Shown here: positions 1 through 7,166 of the stretch, piece by piece | Numbering within the stretch: the first letter of the stretch is position 1 | How the letters are laid out: each line of letters opens with the position of its first letter | Source of the DNA: Lachnospiraceae bacterium | GTDB lineage: Bacteria > Bacillota_A > Clostridia > Lachnospirales > Lachnospiraceae | Direction: 5' to 3' | DNA: 14,913 nt | Assembly (NCBI GenBank): GCA_024699595.1 | Contig: JAILPG010000139.1 | Coordinates: forward strand, 1 to 14,913 | Notes under the pieces: model-generated | What the model saw: the letters and a program-made list of their open reading frames with translations, nothing else | Database searches by the model: none | Told to the model about the DNA's origin: nothing | Translations under genes and position numbers: made by a program

Positions 1-1
1 A

Positions 2-1021
2 CTTAAGAATCCGCGTGAAAGTGCATATATGATCAAGTTCGCATCGGCAGCCAAAGCCGCCTCAAAGAAGAGGTCGACTGCGGAAAAAGAAGGTGTTCAT
101 ATCCCGCCTTTTCTTATTGCCAGTATTACGAGCAGCTGCAACCTGCATTGCGCAGGGTGTTATTCAAGATGCAATCAGGCAACGACTGATGATGTCCCGC
201 TTGAGCAACTGTCGGATGAAGAGTGGGGCAGTATATTTGATGAAGCATATGACCTTGGAGTGAGCTTTATCCTGCTTGCCGGAGGAGAACCTCTTTTGCG
301 AAAAGGGGTGATCGATGCGGCAGGCAACAGACCCGGTATCCTTTTTCCTGTGTTTACTAACGGAACCTTCATGGGAGAGGAATATCTCGAACTGTTTGAC
401 AGATGCAGAAATATCGTACCGATCATGAGTATCGAGGGAAACAGGGAAATAACAGATGCCAGAAGGGGTGAAGGTGTCTATGACAAACTCATCTCAAATA
501 TGAGTGAACTGAACAAAAGAGGCCTGGTCTTTGGAACATCAATAACCGTGACAACTGATAACTATAGAGAAGTTTCATCGGAAAAGTTCGTAGGTATGCT
601 GTCGGATAAAGGGTGTAAGACTGTTATATTTGTAGAGTTTGTTCCGGTAACGGACGAAAGCAGCGAACTTGCACCCGGTGATGCGGAAAGAGAATATTTA
701 AGAACCGAGATTGAGAGGCTGCGATCGGAACATTCCGAAATGGTTTTTGTTTCGTTCCCGGGAGATGAGAAGAGTTCCGGTGGATGTATAGCGGCAGGAC
801 GAGGGTTTTTCCATATCAACTCACATGGAGGAGCTGAACCCTGTCCATTTTCACCGTACTCAGATATAAATGTAAAAGATACTTCTTTAAGAGAAGCCAT
901 GAACTCGAAACTGTTCAAGGCATTGCAGAAGAAGGGCATCCTAATGGACGATCATGAAGGCGGATGTGTTCTGTATGAGAAGAAGCATGAAGTAGAAGCG
1001 TTGGTTCATGCTGAGGTGTGA
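2..1021 (+). CDS. Radical SAM protein with SPASM-like C-terminus, 5' end cut by window
   Basis: This is a radical SAM enzyme, which uses a [4Fe-4S] cluster and S-adenosylmethionine to start radical chemistry; its substrate is unknown. Numbering from the Met at 29, the cluster motif CxxxCxxC is C37, C41 and C44 inside SCNLHCAGCYSRC, followed by a GGEPLL motif typical of the family. Three further Cys near the C-terminus (C253, C272, C313) suggest an auxiliary Fe-S cluster of SPASM or twitch type. The frame is open from the Met at 29 back to position 2, and no Shine-Dalgarno sequence precedes that Met. I therefore infer that the gene starts upstream of the window and this is a 3' partial. No maturation peptide or partner gene lies next to it on the visible side, so no RiPP or other pathway can be assigned. 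Confidence 0.88.
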   Translation, partial: LKNPRESAYMIKFASAAKAASKKRSTAEKEGVHIPPFLIASITSSCNLHCAGCYSRCNQATTDDVPLEQLSDEEWGSIFDEAYDLGVSFILLAGGEPLLRKGVIDAAGNRPGILFPVFTNGTFMGEEYLELFDRCRNIVPIMSIEGNREITDARRGEGVYDKLISNMSELNKRGLVFGTSITVTTDNYREVSSEKFVGMLSDKGCKTVIFVEFVPVTDESSELAPGDAEREYLRTEIERLRSEHSEMVFVSFPGDEKSSGGCIAAGRGFFHINSHGGAEPCPFSPYSDINVKDTSLREAMNSKLFKALQKKGILMDDHEGGCVLYEKKHEVEALVHAEV

Positions 1022-1107
1022 ATCTTTAGTGATATCAGTATAACAGGTAAACTCGGAGATAATATAGTTGTATTAGGAATATTTGAATGATTCGAAATGG
1101 AGAAACA

Positions 1108-1638
1108 ATGAATGTATTAGCTGAGACAGGAAGATTATTGATTACTGAAATGACAGTGGATATGGTAATGGATGTCCATAAGAATTCATTGGATGAGGAT
1201 ACAAGAAGATTCGTGCCGGATGAAGTCTTTGAAACGATAGAAGATGCAAAGGAAACGGTGGAGTTTCTAATATCTCAGTATGGCTCTACTGATGGTCCGC
1301 AGGTCTATGCAGTGATTTTGAAGGATGGCAGCAAAAACATAGGTTATGTTCAACTTGTTCCCATCGGTGAAGGTAAATGGGAAATCGGGTATCATGTGGC
1401 AAAGCAATACACTTGCAAAGGCTATGCTACAGAAGCAGTAACGGCATTTCTTCCGATTATGGCAAAAAAAGTTGGTATAGAAGAAGTCTATGGAATCAGG
1501 CTGTTGGAAAATGTTGCTTCGGGACGTGTTTTGGATAAATGTGGATTTGAAAGTTTCTTTGAAGGGGAAGGTGAATACCACGATGGGGTATACGAAATAA
1601 GCAAAAGCGTTTGGAAGCTATTGAGGGGTGCAAAATGA
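1108..1638 (+). CDS. GNAT family N-acetyltransferase (RimJ/RimL-like)
   Basis: This 176-residue protein belongs to the GNAT fold, which moves an acetyl group from acetyl-CoA to an amine. The acetyl-CoA pyrophosphate-binding loop is visible as QYTCKGYATEA (residues 100-110). It is followed by the helix and the NVASGRVLDKCGF segment that closes the domain in RimJ/RimL-type enzymes. I chose the ATG at 1108 because GGAG sits 5 nt upstream; an in-frame ATG at 1087 has no such site. The 3' end overlaps the next gene by ATGA, so the two are probably translationally coupled. The acceptor substrate (ribosomal protein N-terminus, antibiotic or small molecule) cannot be told from the sequence. Confidence 0.87.
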   Translation: MNVLAETGRLLITEMTVDMVMDVHKNSLDEDTRRFVPDEVFETIEDAKETVEFLISQYGSTDGPQVYAVILKDGSKNIGYVQLVPIGEGKWEIGYHVAKQYTCKGYATEAVTAFLPIMAKKVGIEEVYGIRLLENVASGRVLDKCGFESFFEGEGEYHDGVYEISKSVWKLLRGAK

Positions 1639-2183
1639 TTCTATTTGTGGATGCTTGTGTTAGAGAAGATTCGAGAACTAAGAGACTTGCGGAAGCACTT
1701 TTGGAAAAACTCAATGAAGATGCGGTCTGTATATCCCTTGAGGAGGTTTTCTTTGGCGTTACCGATGAGACATTTCTTAAAAAGAGGGATAATCTGATTG
1801 CAAAAGGGGAATATGATGATGACATGTTTTCCCTGGCGAGGCAGTTTTCACAAGCAGATACCATTGTGATAGCGGCGCCTTATTGGGACTTGTCTTTTCC
1901 GGCTATGATAAAACAGTATATCGAAGCCATAAACGTGCTTGGAATCACTTTTGAATATACACCTGAGGGATTCCCAAAAGGCTTATGCAAAGCAAAAAAG
2001 CTTTATTATGTTATGACAGCTGGTGGGAGCTATGTTCCGGAAGAGTTTGGATTTGGTTATATAAAAGCTCTTGCCCAGAACTTCTATGGAATTGAAGATG
2101 TAGAGCTGATCAAAGCAATCGGTCTTGATATAATTGGAGCAGACTCAGAAACAATTATAAATGAAGCTATTAGTAATCTGTAA
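1635..2183 (+). CDS. Flavodoxin-fold NAD(P)H-dependent oxidoreductase
   Basis: This 182-residue protein resembles the flavodoxin_2 / FMN-dependent NAD(P)H oxidoreductase family (azoreductase and quinone reductase relatives). The N-terminus (ILFVDACVREDSRTKRLAE) is the first beta strand and phosphate loop that holds FMN. The IAAPYWDLSFPAMIKQYIE segment and the VMTAGGSY segment are the other conserved flavin-contact loops. The ATG at 1635 overlaps the stop of the acetyltransferase and has GAGGGG 6 nt upstream; an in-frame ATG at 1611 lacks support. It is likely cytosolic and reduces quinones, azo compounds or other electrophiles, but the physiological substrate is unknown. Confidence 0.85.
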   Translation: MILFVDACVREDSRTKRLAEALLEKLNEDAVCISLEEVFFGVTDETFLKKRDNLIAKGEYDDDMFSLARQFSQADTIVIAAPYWDLSFPAMIKQYIEAINVLGITFEYTPEGFPKGLCKAKKLYYVMTAGGSYVPEEFGFGYIKALAQNFYGIEDVELIKAIGLDIIGADSETIINEAISNL

Positions 2184-2238
2184 TAAGAATATATTCTCTT
2201 TCAGCATAACTTACTAGCATTCTTCGAAGGACAAAAGC

Positions 2239-2281
2239 AAAACTTCCAAATCTAACAGATTGCCTGTGATTTGGAAGTTTT
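2239..2281. repeat. Dyad 1: perfect 14-bp inverted repeat
   Basis: AAAACTTCCAAATC (2239-2252) is followed after 15 bp by its exact reverse complement (2268-2281). The same core (TTCCAAATC, 15 bp, GATTTGGAA) recurs at 2333-2365. As RNA the dyad could also act as a terminator for the oxidoreductase gene, since it ends in four U. Its repetition with identical spacing argues for a protein-binding or element-specific role. Confidence 0.75.
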
Positions 2282-2286
2282 CGTGT

Positions 2287-2316
2287 TTGACAAACAGGCA
2301 TAAAACATTATAGAAT
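2287..2316 (+). promoter_or_regulatory. Sigma-A-type promoter of the ATPase gene
   Basis: A perfect TTGACA (2287-2292) is followed after 18 bp by TAGAAT (2311-2316). An alternative -10, TATAGA at 2309, gives a 16-bp spacer. It lies between two identical dyads and overlaps a third inverted repeat. Confidence 0.6.
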
Positions 2317-2322
2317 TATGCC
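2297..2322. promoter_or_regulatory. Operator-like inverted repeat over the ATPase promoter
   Basis: GGCATAA (2297-2303) and TTATGCC (2316-2322) are perfect 7-bp inverted arms 12 bp apart. They cover the spacer and -10 of the proposed promoter, where a repressor would block transcription. The sequence differs from the flanking TTCCAAATC dyads, so a second regulator or a nested RNA hairpin is possible. Confidence 0.45.
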
Positions 2323-2327
2323 ATGGA

Positions 2328-2365
2328 AAAACTTCCAAATCAATTAAAAAATAAAAGATTTGGAA
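2328..2365. repeat. Dyad 2: second copy of the TTCCAAATC inverted repeat
   Basis: The 14-bp box AAAACTTCCAAATC recurs exactly at 2328-2341, 89 bp after its first copy. The reverse-complement arm is conserved for 9 bp (GATTTGGAA, 2357-2365), again after a 15-bp spacer. It lies within the transcribed leader, ending 16 nt before the ATPase start codon, so it could act as DNA operator or as an RNA hairpin affecting translation. Confidence 0.72.
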
Positions 2366-2381
2366 AAATAGAGAAAAAGAT

Positions 2382-3821
2382 ATGATAGGACGGATAGAAG
2401 AAAAAAAGTTATTAAAGTCACTTTTGAAAGAGGATGAATCCCAATTTGTGGCTGTCTTCGGAAGACGCCGAGTCGGGAAAACATTCTTAATAAGAGAAAG
2501 CTTTGATTATAAGTTTGCATTTCAACATACGGGAATTAGTACAGATTCAATAAAAAAGTCTGCCAGGAAGAAAACTCAACTTGAAGAGTTTTCAAAGTCA
2601 CTTGCAGAAGCAGGATTCATGCCGAATAAGAATCTTTCAACGTGGTATGAAGCATTTGACTGTTTAAAAGAAATAGTGAAAAAATCCAAGGATAAGAAAA
2701 AAATAATATTTATAGACGAACTGTCATGGATGGATACTAAGGGCAGTGAGCTTATTTCCGCGCTCGAAAGCTTTTGGAACGGCTTTGTGACGGCTCGTAA
2801 AGAAAAGGATGTAATTCTGATTGTATGTGCATCTGCAACATACTGGATGCTGGATAATATCGTTAATGCGAAGGGCGGACTGCATAACAGAATTACAGTC
2901 AGAATAAATCTAAGACCATTTACATTAGGAGAATGTGAAGAGTATTTGGCTTCCAAGAGTATAAATTTCAATAGACACCAGATAGTGCAGTGTTACATGA
3001 TTCTTGGAGGGGTGCCGTTTTATTGGAGTCTTTTAAAAAAAGGAAAAAGTCTTCCTCAAAATGTTGATGATCTTTTCTTCAAGGAAAGTGCTCCTCTTAA
3101 GGATGAATATAATAATTTGTATCGCGCTTTATTCAATAAACCGGAACAGTATATTAGAATTATCGAAGCTCTTTGCAGTGTGAAAAAAGGAATCTCCAGA
3201 GATGAAATATGTAAAAAGACAAAAATCCCCAGCTCGGGTGAGCTTACAAAGAAACTCAAAGAATTGGAGAATTGTGGATTTATAAGAAAATATATTCCAT
3301 TTGGAGCAGAAAGCAAGAATGCGCTTTATCAGCTGATAGATAATTATACATTGTTCTATAACAGGTTTTTGAAAGCAAACAAATACGATGAGAACTATTG
3401 GAAAAGCGCAAGTAATTCCGGCGAAGTGAACGCTTGGAGTGGAGTGGCATTTGAGAGAGTGTGCTTGGAACATATTCCTCAAATAAAGAAAGCTTTGGGA
3501 ATATCCGGAGTTCAAACAGATGTTAATTCATGGAGGTGCGATGCGGATTCCGAAAAAGGACTTCAAGGCTCTCAGATTGATCTTCTGATCGTAAGAAAGG
3601 ATCAAGTGATAAATGTATGCGAGATGAAATACTGTGAATCCGATTTTGCTCCCGATTTGGCTTTTGATAAAGCCATGCGAAGAAGAATATCTGATTTAAG
3701 GATTGCAACTAAAACGAAATATGCGATCCATTCGACACTAATAACAACCTATGATGTGGAGGAGACAACTTACTCCGGAAACATACAGTCTGTCATCACT
3801 TCCGAAGAATTGTTTGGGTAG
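2382..3821 (+). CDS. Archaeal-type ATPase with PD-(D/E)XK nuclease-like C-terminus
   Basis: This 479-residue protein belongs to the STAND/AAA-like ATPase_2 group (COG1672 type) with a DUF234-like tail. Walker A is GRRRVGKT (27-34) and Walker B is IIFIDE, with D112 and E113. A winged-helix-like middle region (about 255-310) resembles a DNA-binding module. The C-terminus shows GVAFE, then D400 in QIDLLIV and E414-x-K416 in CEMKY, which is the spacing of a PD-(D/E)XK nuclease active site. Family members are widespread in archaea and anaerobic bacteria, and their role is largely unknown; DNA binding, defence or mobility are possible. The Shine-Dalgarno is weak (GAGAAAAAG). The gene is visibly AT-richer than copA and has its own promoter, which fits a single-gene acquired unit. 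Confidence 0.9.
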   Translation: MIGRIEEKKLLKSLLKEDESQFVAVFGRRRVGKTFLIRESFDYKFAFQHTGISTDSIKKSARKKTQLEEFSKSLAEAGFMPNKNLSTWYEAFDCLKEIVKKSKDKKKIIFIDELSWMDTKGSELISALESFWNGFVTARKEKDVILIVCASATYWMLDNIVNAKGGLHNRITVRINLRPFTLGECEEYLASKSINFNRHQIVQCYMILGGVPFYWSLLKKGKSLPQNVDDLFFKESAPLKDEYNNLYRALFNKPEQYIRIIEALCSVKKGISRDEICKKTKIPSSGELTKKLKELENCGFIRKYIPFGAESKNALYQLIDNYTLFYNRFLKANKYDENYWKSASNSGEVNAWSGVAFERVCLEHIPQIKKALGISGVQTDVNSWRCDADSEKGLQGSQIDLLIVRKDQVINVCEMKYCESDFAPDLAFDKAMRRRISDLRIATKTKYAIHSTLITTYDVEETTYSGNIQSVITSEELFG

Positions 3822-3871
3822 TCAGTTCAATCGCATCCTGGCCATAGAAACTGATCAGGACAACGTGTTTT

Positions 3872-4735
3872 ATGAAAACGATATATAAATCCGAAAAAGG
3901 AAAAAAAGAAATAATAAACCTATATGACAGCCAGCTTTCCAGATTGAATAATCCATGGAAGGATGTATATGTGGACACTTCTTATGGCCGGACACATATT
4001 GTGGAGACCGGGGATTTATCGGGAGAACCACTTTTGGTTTTTCACGGCGGAAATGCTACCACGGCTTATAATCTGCTTGCCTGTGACTTTATTATGGATG
4101 ATTTCCATATATATGCTGTCGATATGGTAGGCCATCCGGGAAAGAGCGCAGAAACGAGCTTACCGGCTAAAGGTTATGACTACGGCAAGTGGGTCAGTGA
4201 GGTGATAGATGGTCTTAAGTATGATAATATCAGCCTTTTTGGCGGATCATTTGGTGCGGGCGTGATCGCTAAGACAATGTGTGTCTGTCCGAATAAGGTC
4301 AAGAAGGCTGTCCTATATGTTCCATCCGGAATTAAGAATGCTCCCGCTATAAACAGTGTAAGCATGATGCTGCCAATGATAGCTTACCTGGTTACGGGAC
4401 AAGACAAATGGCTAAAGAAGTGTATGCTTCCAATGGCTGTTACAGAGGACAATATCACAGATGACATATATGAGACAGCGAAACTGAGCATCGACTATAT
4501 AAAGGTTAAGACCGGAATGCCGAGTGATGTGGATACGGAACGGATGAAAAAATGCAACGCGCCCACACTTGTTATGGCGGCTGAAAAGGATTGTCTTTTC
4601 CCCGGAAAAGACGTGATCGAAAGGGCGAAAAAAATAATTCCGGATTGCACTGCATATTTGTTAAAAGATCGCGGCCACATGAACTTTCTGACGGATGAAG
4701 AAAAGAAACTGATCGTTGATTTCTTATTAAGATGA
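3872..4735 (+). CDS. Alpha/beta hydrolase
   Basis: This 287-residue alpha/beta-hydrolase-fold protein has a complete apparent catalytic triad. The nucleophile elbow is GGSFGAG with S126, the acid is D240 in AEKDCLFP, and the base is H269 in RGHMNFL. The HGG motif near residue 60 would form the oxyanion hole. There is no signal peptide, so it should be cytosolic. Substrate is unknown; the fold covers esterases, peptidases and C-C hydrolases. The start has AGGA about 11 nt upstream. The lactate dehydrogenase gene begins 30 bp after the stop, so the two may be co-transcribed. Confidence 0.88.
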   Translation: MKTIYKSEKGKKEIINLYDSQLSRLNNPWKDVYVDTSYGRTHIVETGDLSGEPLLVFHGGNATTAYNLLACDFIMDDFHIYAVDMVGHPGKSAETSLPAKGYDYGKWVSEVIDGLKYDNISLFGGSFGAGVIAKTMCVCPNKVKKAVLYVPSGIKNAPAINSVSMMLPMIAYLVTGQDKWLKKCMLPMAVTEDNITDDIYETAKLSIDYIKVKTGMPSDVDTERMKKCNAPTLVMAAEKDCLFPGKDVIERAKKIIPDCTAYLLKDRGHMNFLTDEEKKLIVDFLLR

Positions 4736-4765
4736 ATGTAGTGAGAAAAGAAAAGGAGGCATATA

Positions 4766-5713
4766 ATGGCAGCTTTAAATGAAAGAAAAGTAGCGGTAGT
4801 GGGTTGTGGATTTGTTGGTTCGGCATCGGCATTTGCTTTGATGGAGAGCGGGCTCTTTTCGGAGATGGTACTGATCGATGTGAATAGAGAAAAGGCTGAG
4901 GGCGAAGCTTTAGATATCAGTCACGGACTTCCTTTTGCAAAACCAATGCAGATATATGCCGGAGATTATGAGGATGCCGGGGATGCGGCAGTAGTGATCG
5001 TAACTGCAGGGGCCGGACAGAAGCCGGGTGAGACCAGGCTTGATCTTGTGAAAAAGAATGTAGGTATATTTAAGTCTATTATTCCTGAGATTGCTAAATA
5101 CAATAAAGATGGAATACTTCTTATCGTGGCTAATCCGGTTGATATACTTACATATGCCGCTTCCAGGCTGAGCGGTTTCCCTGAGAACAGAGTTTTTGGT
5201 TCGGGAACAGTTCTGGACACAGCCAGGTTTAAATATGTTCTTGGCGAGCATCTGCATGTAGACAGTCGTTCCGTGCATGCATTTATCATAGGCGAACATG
5301 GAGACAGTGAGATTGCAGCATGGAGCAGCGCAAATGTTTCAGGTATTCCTATCCATGATTTCTGTGAGATGAGAGGACACTTTGAACATGAAAAGGCAAT
5401 GAAAGAGATTGCAGAGAACGTAAAGAACAGCGCATACGAGATTATTGAAAAGAAAGGTGCTACATATTACGGAATTGCCATGAGTGTAAGGCGCATCTGT
5501 GAAGCTATCATTCGTGATGAGAAGTCTATCCTTCCGGTTTCCAGCATCCAGCATGGTGAAAACGGGATTGATGGTGTTGCCCTTAGTATGCCTGCTATTG
5601 TCGGAAGAGACGGAGTTGAAGGCCCTGTACCTATCAGACTCAGTGATCAGGAAAAAGAGGCACTGATGAAGTCTGCGGAAACCCTTAAGGCGGTAATAGA
5701 TGTATCACTTTGA
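4766..5713 (+). CDS. ldh: L-lactate dehydrogenase
   Basis: This enzyme interconverts pyruvate and L-lactate with NADH/NAD+, regenerating NAD+ during fermentation in the cytosol. The Rossmann motif GCGFVG is at residues 13-18. The substrate-specificity loop reads GQKPGETR: Q85 is the residue typical of lactate rather than malate dehydrogenases, and R91 is the mobile-loop arginine. The catalytic His is H178 in IIGEHGDSE, and the substrate-binding arginine is in VLDTARF. The length (315 residues) is normal for the family. AGGAGG lies 6 nt before the ATG, a strong ribosome binding site. The gene probably belongs with the hydrolase upstream. Confidence 0.95.
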   Translation: MAALNERKVAVVGCGFVGSASAFALMESGLFSEMVLIDVNREKAEGEALDISHGLPFAKPMQIYAGDYEDAGDAAVVIVTAGAGQKPGETRLDLVKKNVGIFKSIIPEIAKYNKDGILLIVANPVDILTYAASRLSGFPENRVFGSGTVLDTARFKYVLGEHLHVDSRSVHAFIIGEHGDSEIAAWSSANVSGIPIHDFCEMRGHFEHEKAMKEIAENVKNSAYEIIEKKGATYYGIAMSVRRICEAIIRDEKSILPVSSIQHGENGIDGVALSMPAIVGRDGVEGPVPIRLSDQEKEALMKSAETLKAVIDVSL

Positions 5714-5748
5714 TGTTTGTCACCTTCTTTGAAGCAGCAGGAACAAAC

Positions 5749-5776
5749 TTGACAGTGTAAAGATGCGTTTTATAGT
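5749..5776 (+). promoter_or_regulatory. Promoter of the hydrolase-remnant/TetR operon
   Basis: TTGACA (5749-5754) is followed after 16 bp by TATAGT (5771-5776). The -35 lies inside the first copy of a tandem operator-like repeat, and the expected start site is near the second copy. This is the layout of a self-repressed TetR promoter. Confidence 0.55.
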
Positions 5777-5797
5777 CAATGTTGACAGTGTAAAGAT
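5749..5797. promoter_or_regulatory. Tandem operator-like direct repeat (two 16-bp copies)
   Basis: TTGACAGTGTAAAGAT occurs exactly at 5749-5764 and 5782-5797, a 33-bp period. Each copy contains TTGACA-G-TGTAAA, an imperfect 13-bp palindrome with one mismatch, as expected for a dimeric repressor site. GTCAATGTTGAC (5775-5786) is a further dyad overlapping the second copy. The likely ligand is the TetR protein encoded at 6052; this is inference from position and symmetry. Confidence 0.55.
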
Positions 5798-5810
5798 TGG
5801 AGACTTGATT

Positions 5811-6059
5811 ATGAAGCGCATTTTTATTGCTTGTAAGATAACGGCCATCACGCAATTGGAAGTACCTGCATATTTCATTAGCGGAGAGTATGATTATAAT
5901 TGTCCCTGGGAACTGGTACAGGAATACTGCGATGGACTTGACGCACCTGATAAGGCATTTTACAAAATAAAAGACAGTGCACACAGTCCTTTATGGGAAA
6001 ACGCGCATGACTGCATGGAAATAATGGAGCAGATCAGGGAGATGACAGAAAATGGCTGA
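5811..6059 (+). pseudogene. Alpha/beta hydrolase remnant with internal deletion
   Basis: The 82 codons encode only the C-terminal part of an alpha/beta hydrolase. From about residue 17 onwards (VPAYFISGEYDYNCP) it carries the acid D28 and, later, the base H58 in DSAHSPLWE. The oxyanion HGG motif and the nucleophile-serine elbow are absent. The first dozen residues (MKRIFIACKITAI) look like the start of a hydrophobic N-terminus, so the gene may have lost its middle while keeping both ends. GGAG lies 8 nt before the ATG at 5811, so the remnant can still be translated. Its last codons overlap the TetR start (ATG at 6052, stop at 6057-6059). A functional small protein cannot be ruled out, but it cannot be a working hydrolase. 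Confidence 0.7.
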
Positions 6060-6636
6060 TAACTATCATCACGGAAATCTGAGACAGGCACTTATAGATG
6101 CCGGAATAAAGATCATTAATGAAAACGGAGAAGAGTACCTGTCTCTTCGTAAGGTTGCCGCTGAATGTAATGTTTCTCATGCAGCACCCTATGCGCATTT
6201 TAAGGACAAAGAAGAGCTGCTTGAAGCAATGAAGAAAAGCGTTACAGACAGGTTCACAGATGAGCTTGAAACAGCTGTAAACATGGGTAAGAACGCTGAA
6301 GAATCAATTATTCTTATGGGAAAAGCTTATATTTCTTTCTTTAGCAAAAATCCGGATTATTACACTTTTCTATTCGGTAAGTTAAACATCTGTGCTCATC
6401 TTCAGATGGATAAGATGCACGAAGAGGATTATCCGCCATTTCTTCTTCTCAGAAGACTATACGAGGCTTACCTGGACGAAAATGGAATTCAGCAGACAGA
6501 TAATGAACAGGAGATCGGGATCATCAAAACATGGGCACTTGTCCATGGCATGGCCTCTATCGCCTGCATGAAAGGGGTACATTCTTCCATCAACTGGGAT
6601 GATCCGGACATCAGACTGCTGATACCGGGAAGATAA
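6052..6636 (+). CDS. TetR/AcrR family transcriptional regulator
   Basis: This 194-residue protein has the TetR DNA-binding head: a helix-turn-helix around residues 29-55, with VSHAAPYAHFKDKEELL as the recognition helix and its flank. The C-terminal part looks like the WHG-type ligand-binding domain. It should bind DNA as a dimer and release it on contact with an unknown small ligand. The start overlaps the hydrolase remnant, and AGGGAG lies 10 nt upstream of the ATG. The tandem repeat over the promoter at 5749-5797 is the obvious candidate for autoregulation. The normal partner gene in this operon was probably the now-deleted hydrolase. Confidence 0.9.
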   Translation: MADNYHHGNLRQALIDAGIKIINENGEEYLSLRKVAAECNVSHAAPYAHFKDKEELLEAMKKSVTDRFTDELETAVNMGKNAEESIILMGKAYISFFSKNPDYYTFLFGKLNICAHLQMDKMHEEDYPPFLLLRRLYEAYLDENGIQQTDNEQEIGIIKTWALVHGMASIACMKGVHSSINWDDPDIRLLIPGR

Positions 6637-6655
6637 TTGGAGAAGAAACAATTAT
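6633..6655. terminator. Weak hairpin between convergent tetR and csoR
   Basis: ATAATTG (6633-6639) and CAATTAT (6649-6655) form a 7-bp AT-rich dyad between two converging genes only 24 bp apart. It lacks a GC-rich stem and U tract, so its role as terminator is uncertain. Confidence 0.25.
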
Positions 6656-6660
6656 GACTG

Positions 6661-6945
6661 TTACTTCATCAGTTTTCTCAAAGTTGTCAGTAATTCGTCG
6701 ACGATTTCTTCATTATTGTTCTTTATTCCGTCTGTTACGCAGCCTTTTACATGATAACTGAGCAATTCCTGATTAAACCCGTCTATTGCTGAGCCTGCTG
6801 ACATGGACTGCTGAAGTATGTCGTTGCAGTATGCATCGTCTTCAATCATTTTTTCCAGTCCGCGTATCTGTCCTTCCAGACGTTTTAATCGATTAGTCAG
6901 AGCTTTTTTCTGCGCAGCCGTTCTGAGCGTCTTCTTATTTGTCAT
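6661..6945 (-). CDS. csoR: CsoR-type copper-sensing repressor
   Basis: This 94-residue all-helical protein is a member of the CsoR/RcnR family. The Cu(I) ligand set is present: C40, H65 and C69, with the same spacing as C36, H61, C65 in Mycobacterium tuberculosis CsoR. Y39 precedes the first Cys, as does the second-shell Tyr of that protein. Apo-CsoR binds operator DNA and leaves it when Cu(I) binds. The gene is last in the copA operon: AGGGAG of its ribosome binding site overlaps the copA stop, with the ATG 11 bp beyond it, which suggests translational coupling. Two G-tract operators in front of copA are the expected targets, making this an autoregulated operon. Confidence 0.92.
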   Translation of the reverse strand: MTNKKTLRTAAQKKALTNRLKRLEGQIRGLEKMIEDDAYCNDILQQSMSAGSAIDGFNQELLSYHVKGCVTDGIKNNNEEIVDELLTTLRKLMK

Positions 6946-6956
6946 AAGTGATCTCC

Positions 6957-7166
6957 CTACTCTACTCCCAGTACCTTATAGTCCTGATCTTCTACGGCCT
7001 TTCTGAGCACATCGTCAGCTACATCTGCACTAAGTGTTATTACTGCTGTATTTGCATTGTGATCAGCTACAGCGCTTTCAACGCCTGCTACAGCCTCAAG
7101 AGCCTTCTTTACACGAGCCTCACAGTGCTCACACATCATTCCTTCAATCTTAAGTGTCTTTGTCAT
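6957..7166 (-). CDS. copZ: Possible CopZ-like copper chaperone from an internal start within copA
   Basis: The last 69 codons of copA form a complete heavy-metal-associated domain (MxCxxC as MMCEHC), which is the size of free CopZ chaperones. Its Met codon (7164-7166) is preceded by GGAGGA (7174-7179) with a 7-nt gap. That is an essentially perfect ribosome binding site inside an open reading frame. I infer that ribosomes may start here and make free CopZ as well as the CopA fusion. The alternative is that this is a fossil of a former separate copZ gene fused to copA by loss of a stop codon. The site is plain in the sequence; its use in the cell is not shown. Confidence 0.5.
   Translation of the reverse strand: MTKTLKIEGMMCEHCEARVKKALEAVAGVESAVADHNANTAVITLSADVADDVLRKAVEDQDYKVLGVE

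Noticed and set aside
29..31. ATG at 29 as the true start of the radical SAM gene
   Set aside because: No Shine-Dalgarno sequence precedes it, and the frame stays open to the window edge, so the gene most likely begins outside.
2239..2365. CRISPR array
   Set aside because: Only two copies of the direct box exist, with inverted arms and no series of equal spacers. This is a pair of dyads, not an array.
5715..5748. Terminator after the lactate dehydrogenase gene (GTTTGT and ACAAAC)
   Set aside because: Only 6 AT-rich pairs with a 22-nt loop and no U tract; too weak to call.
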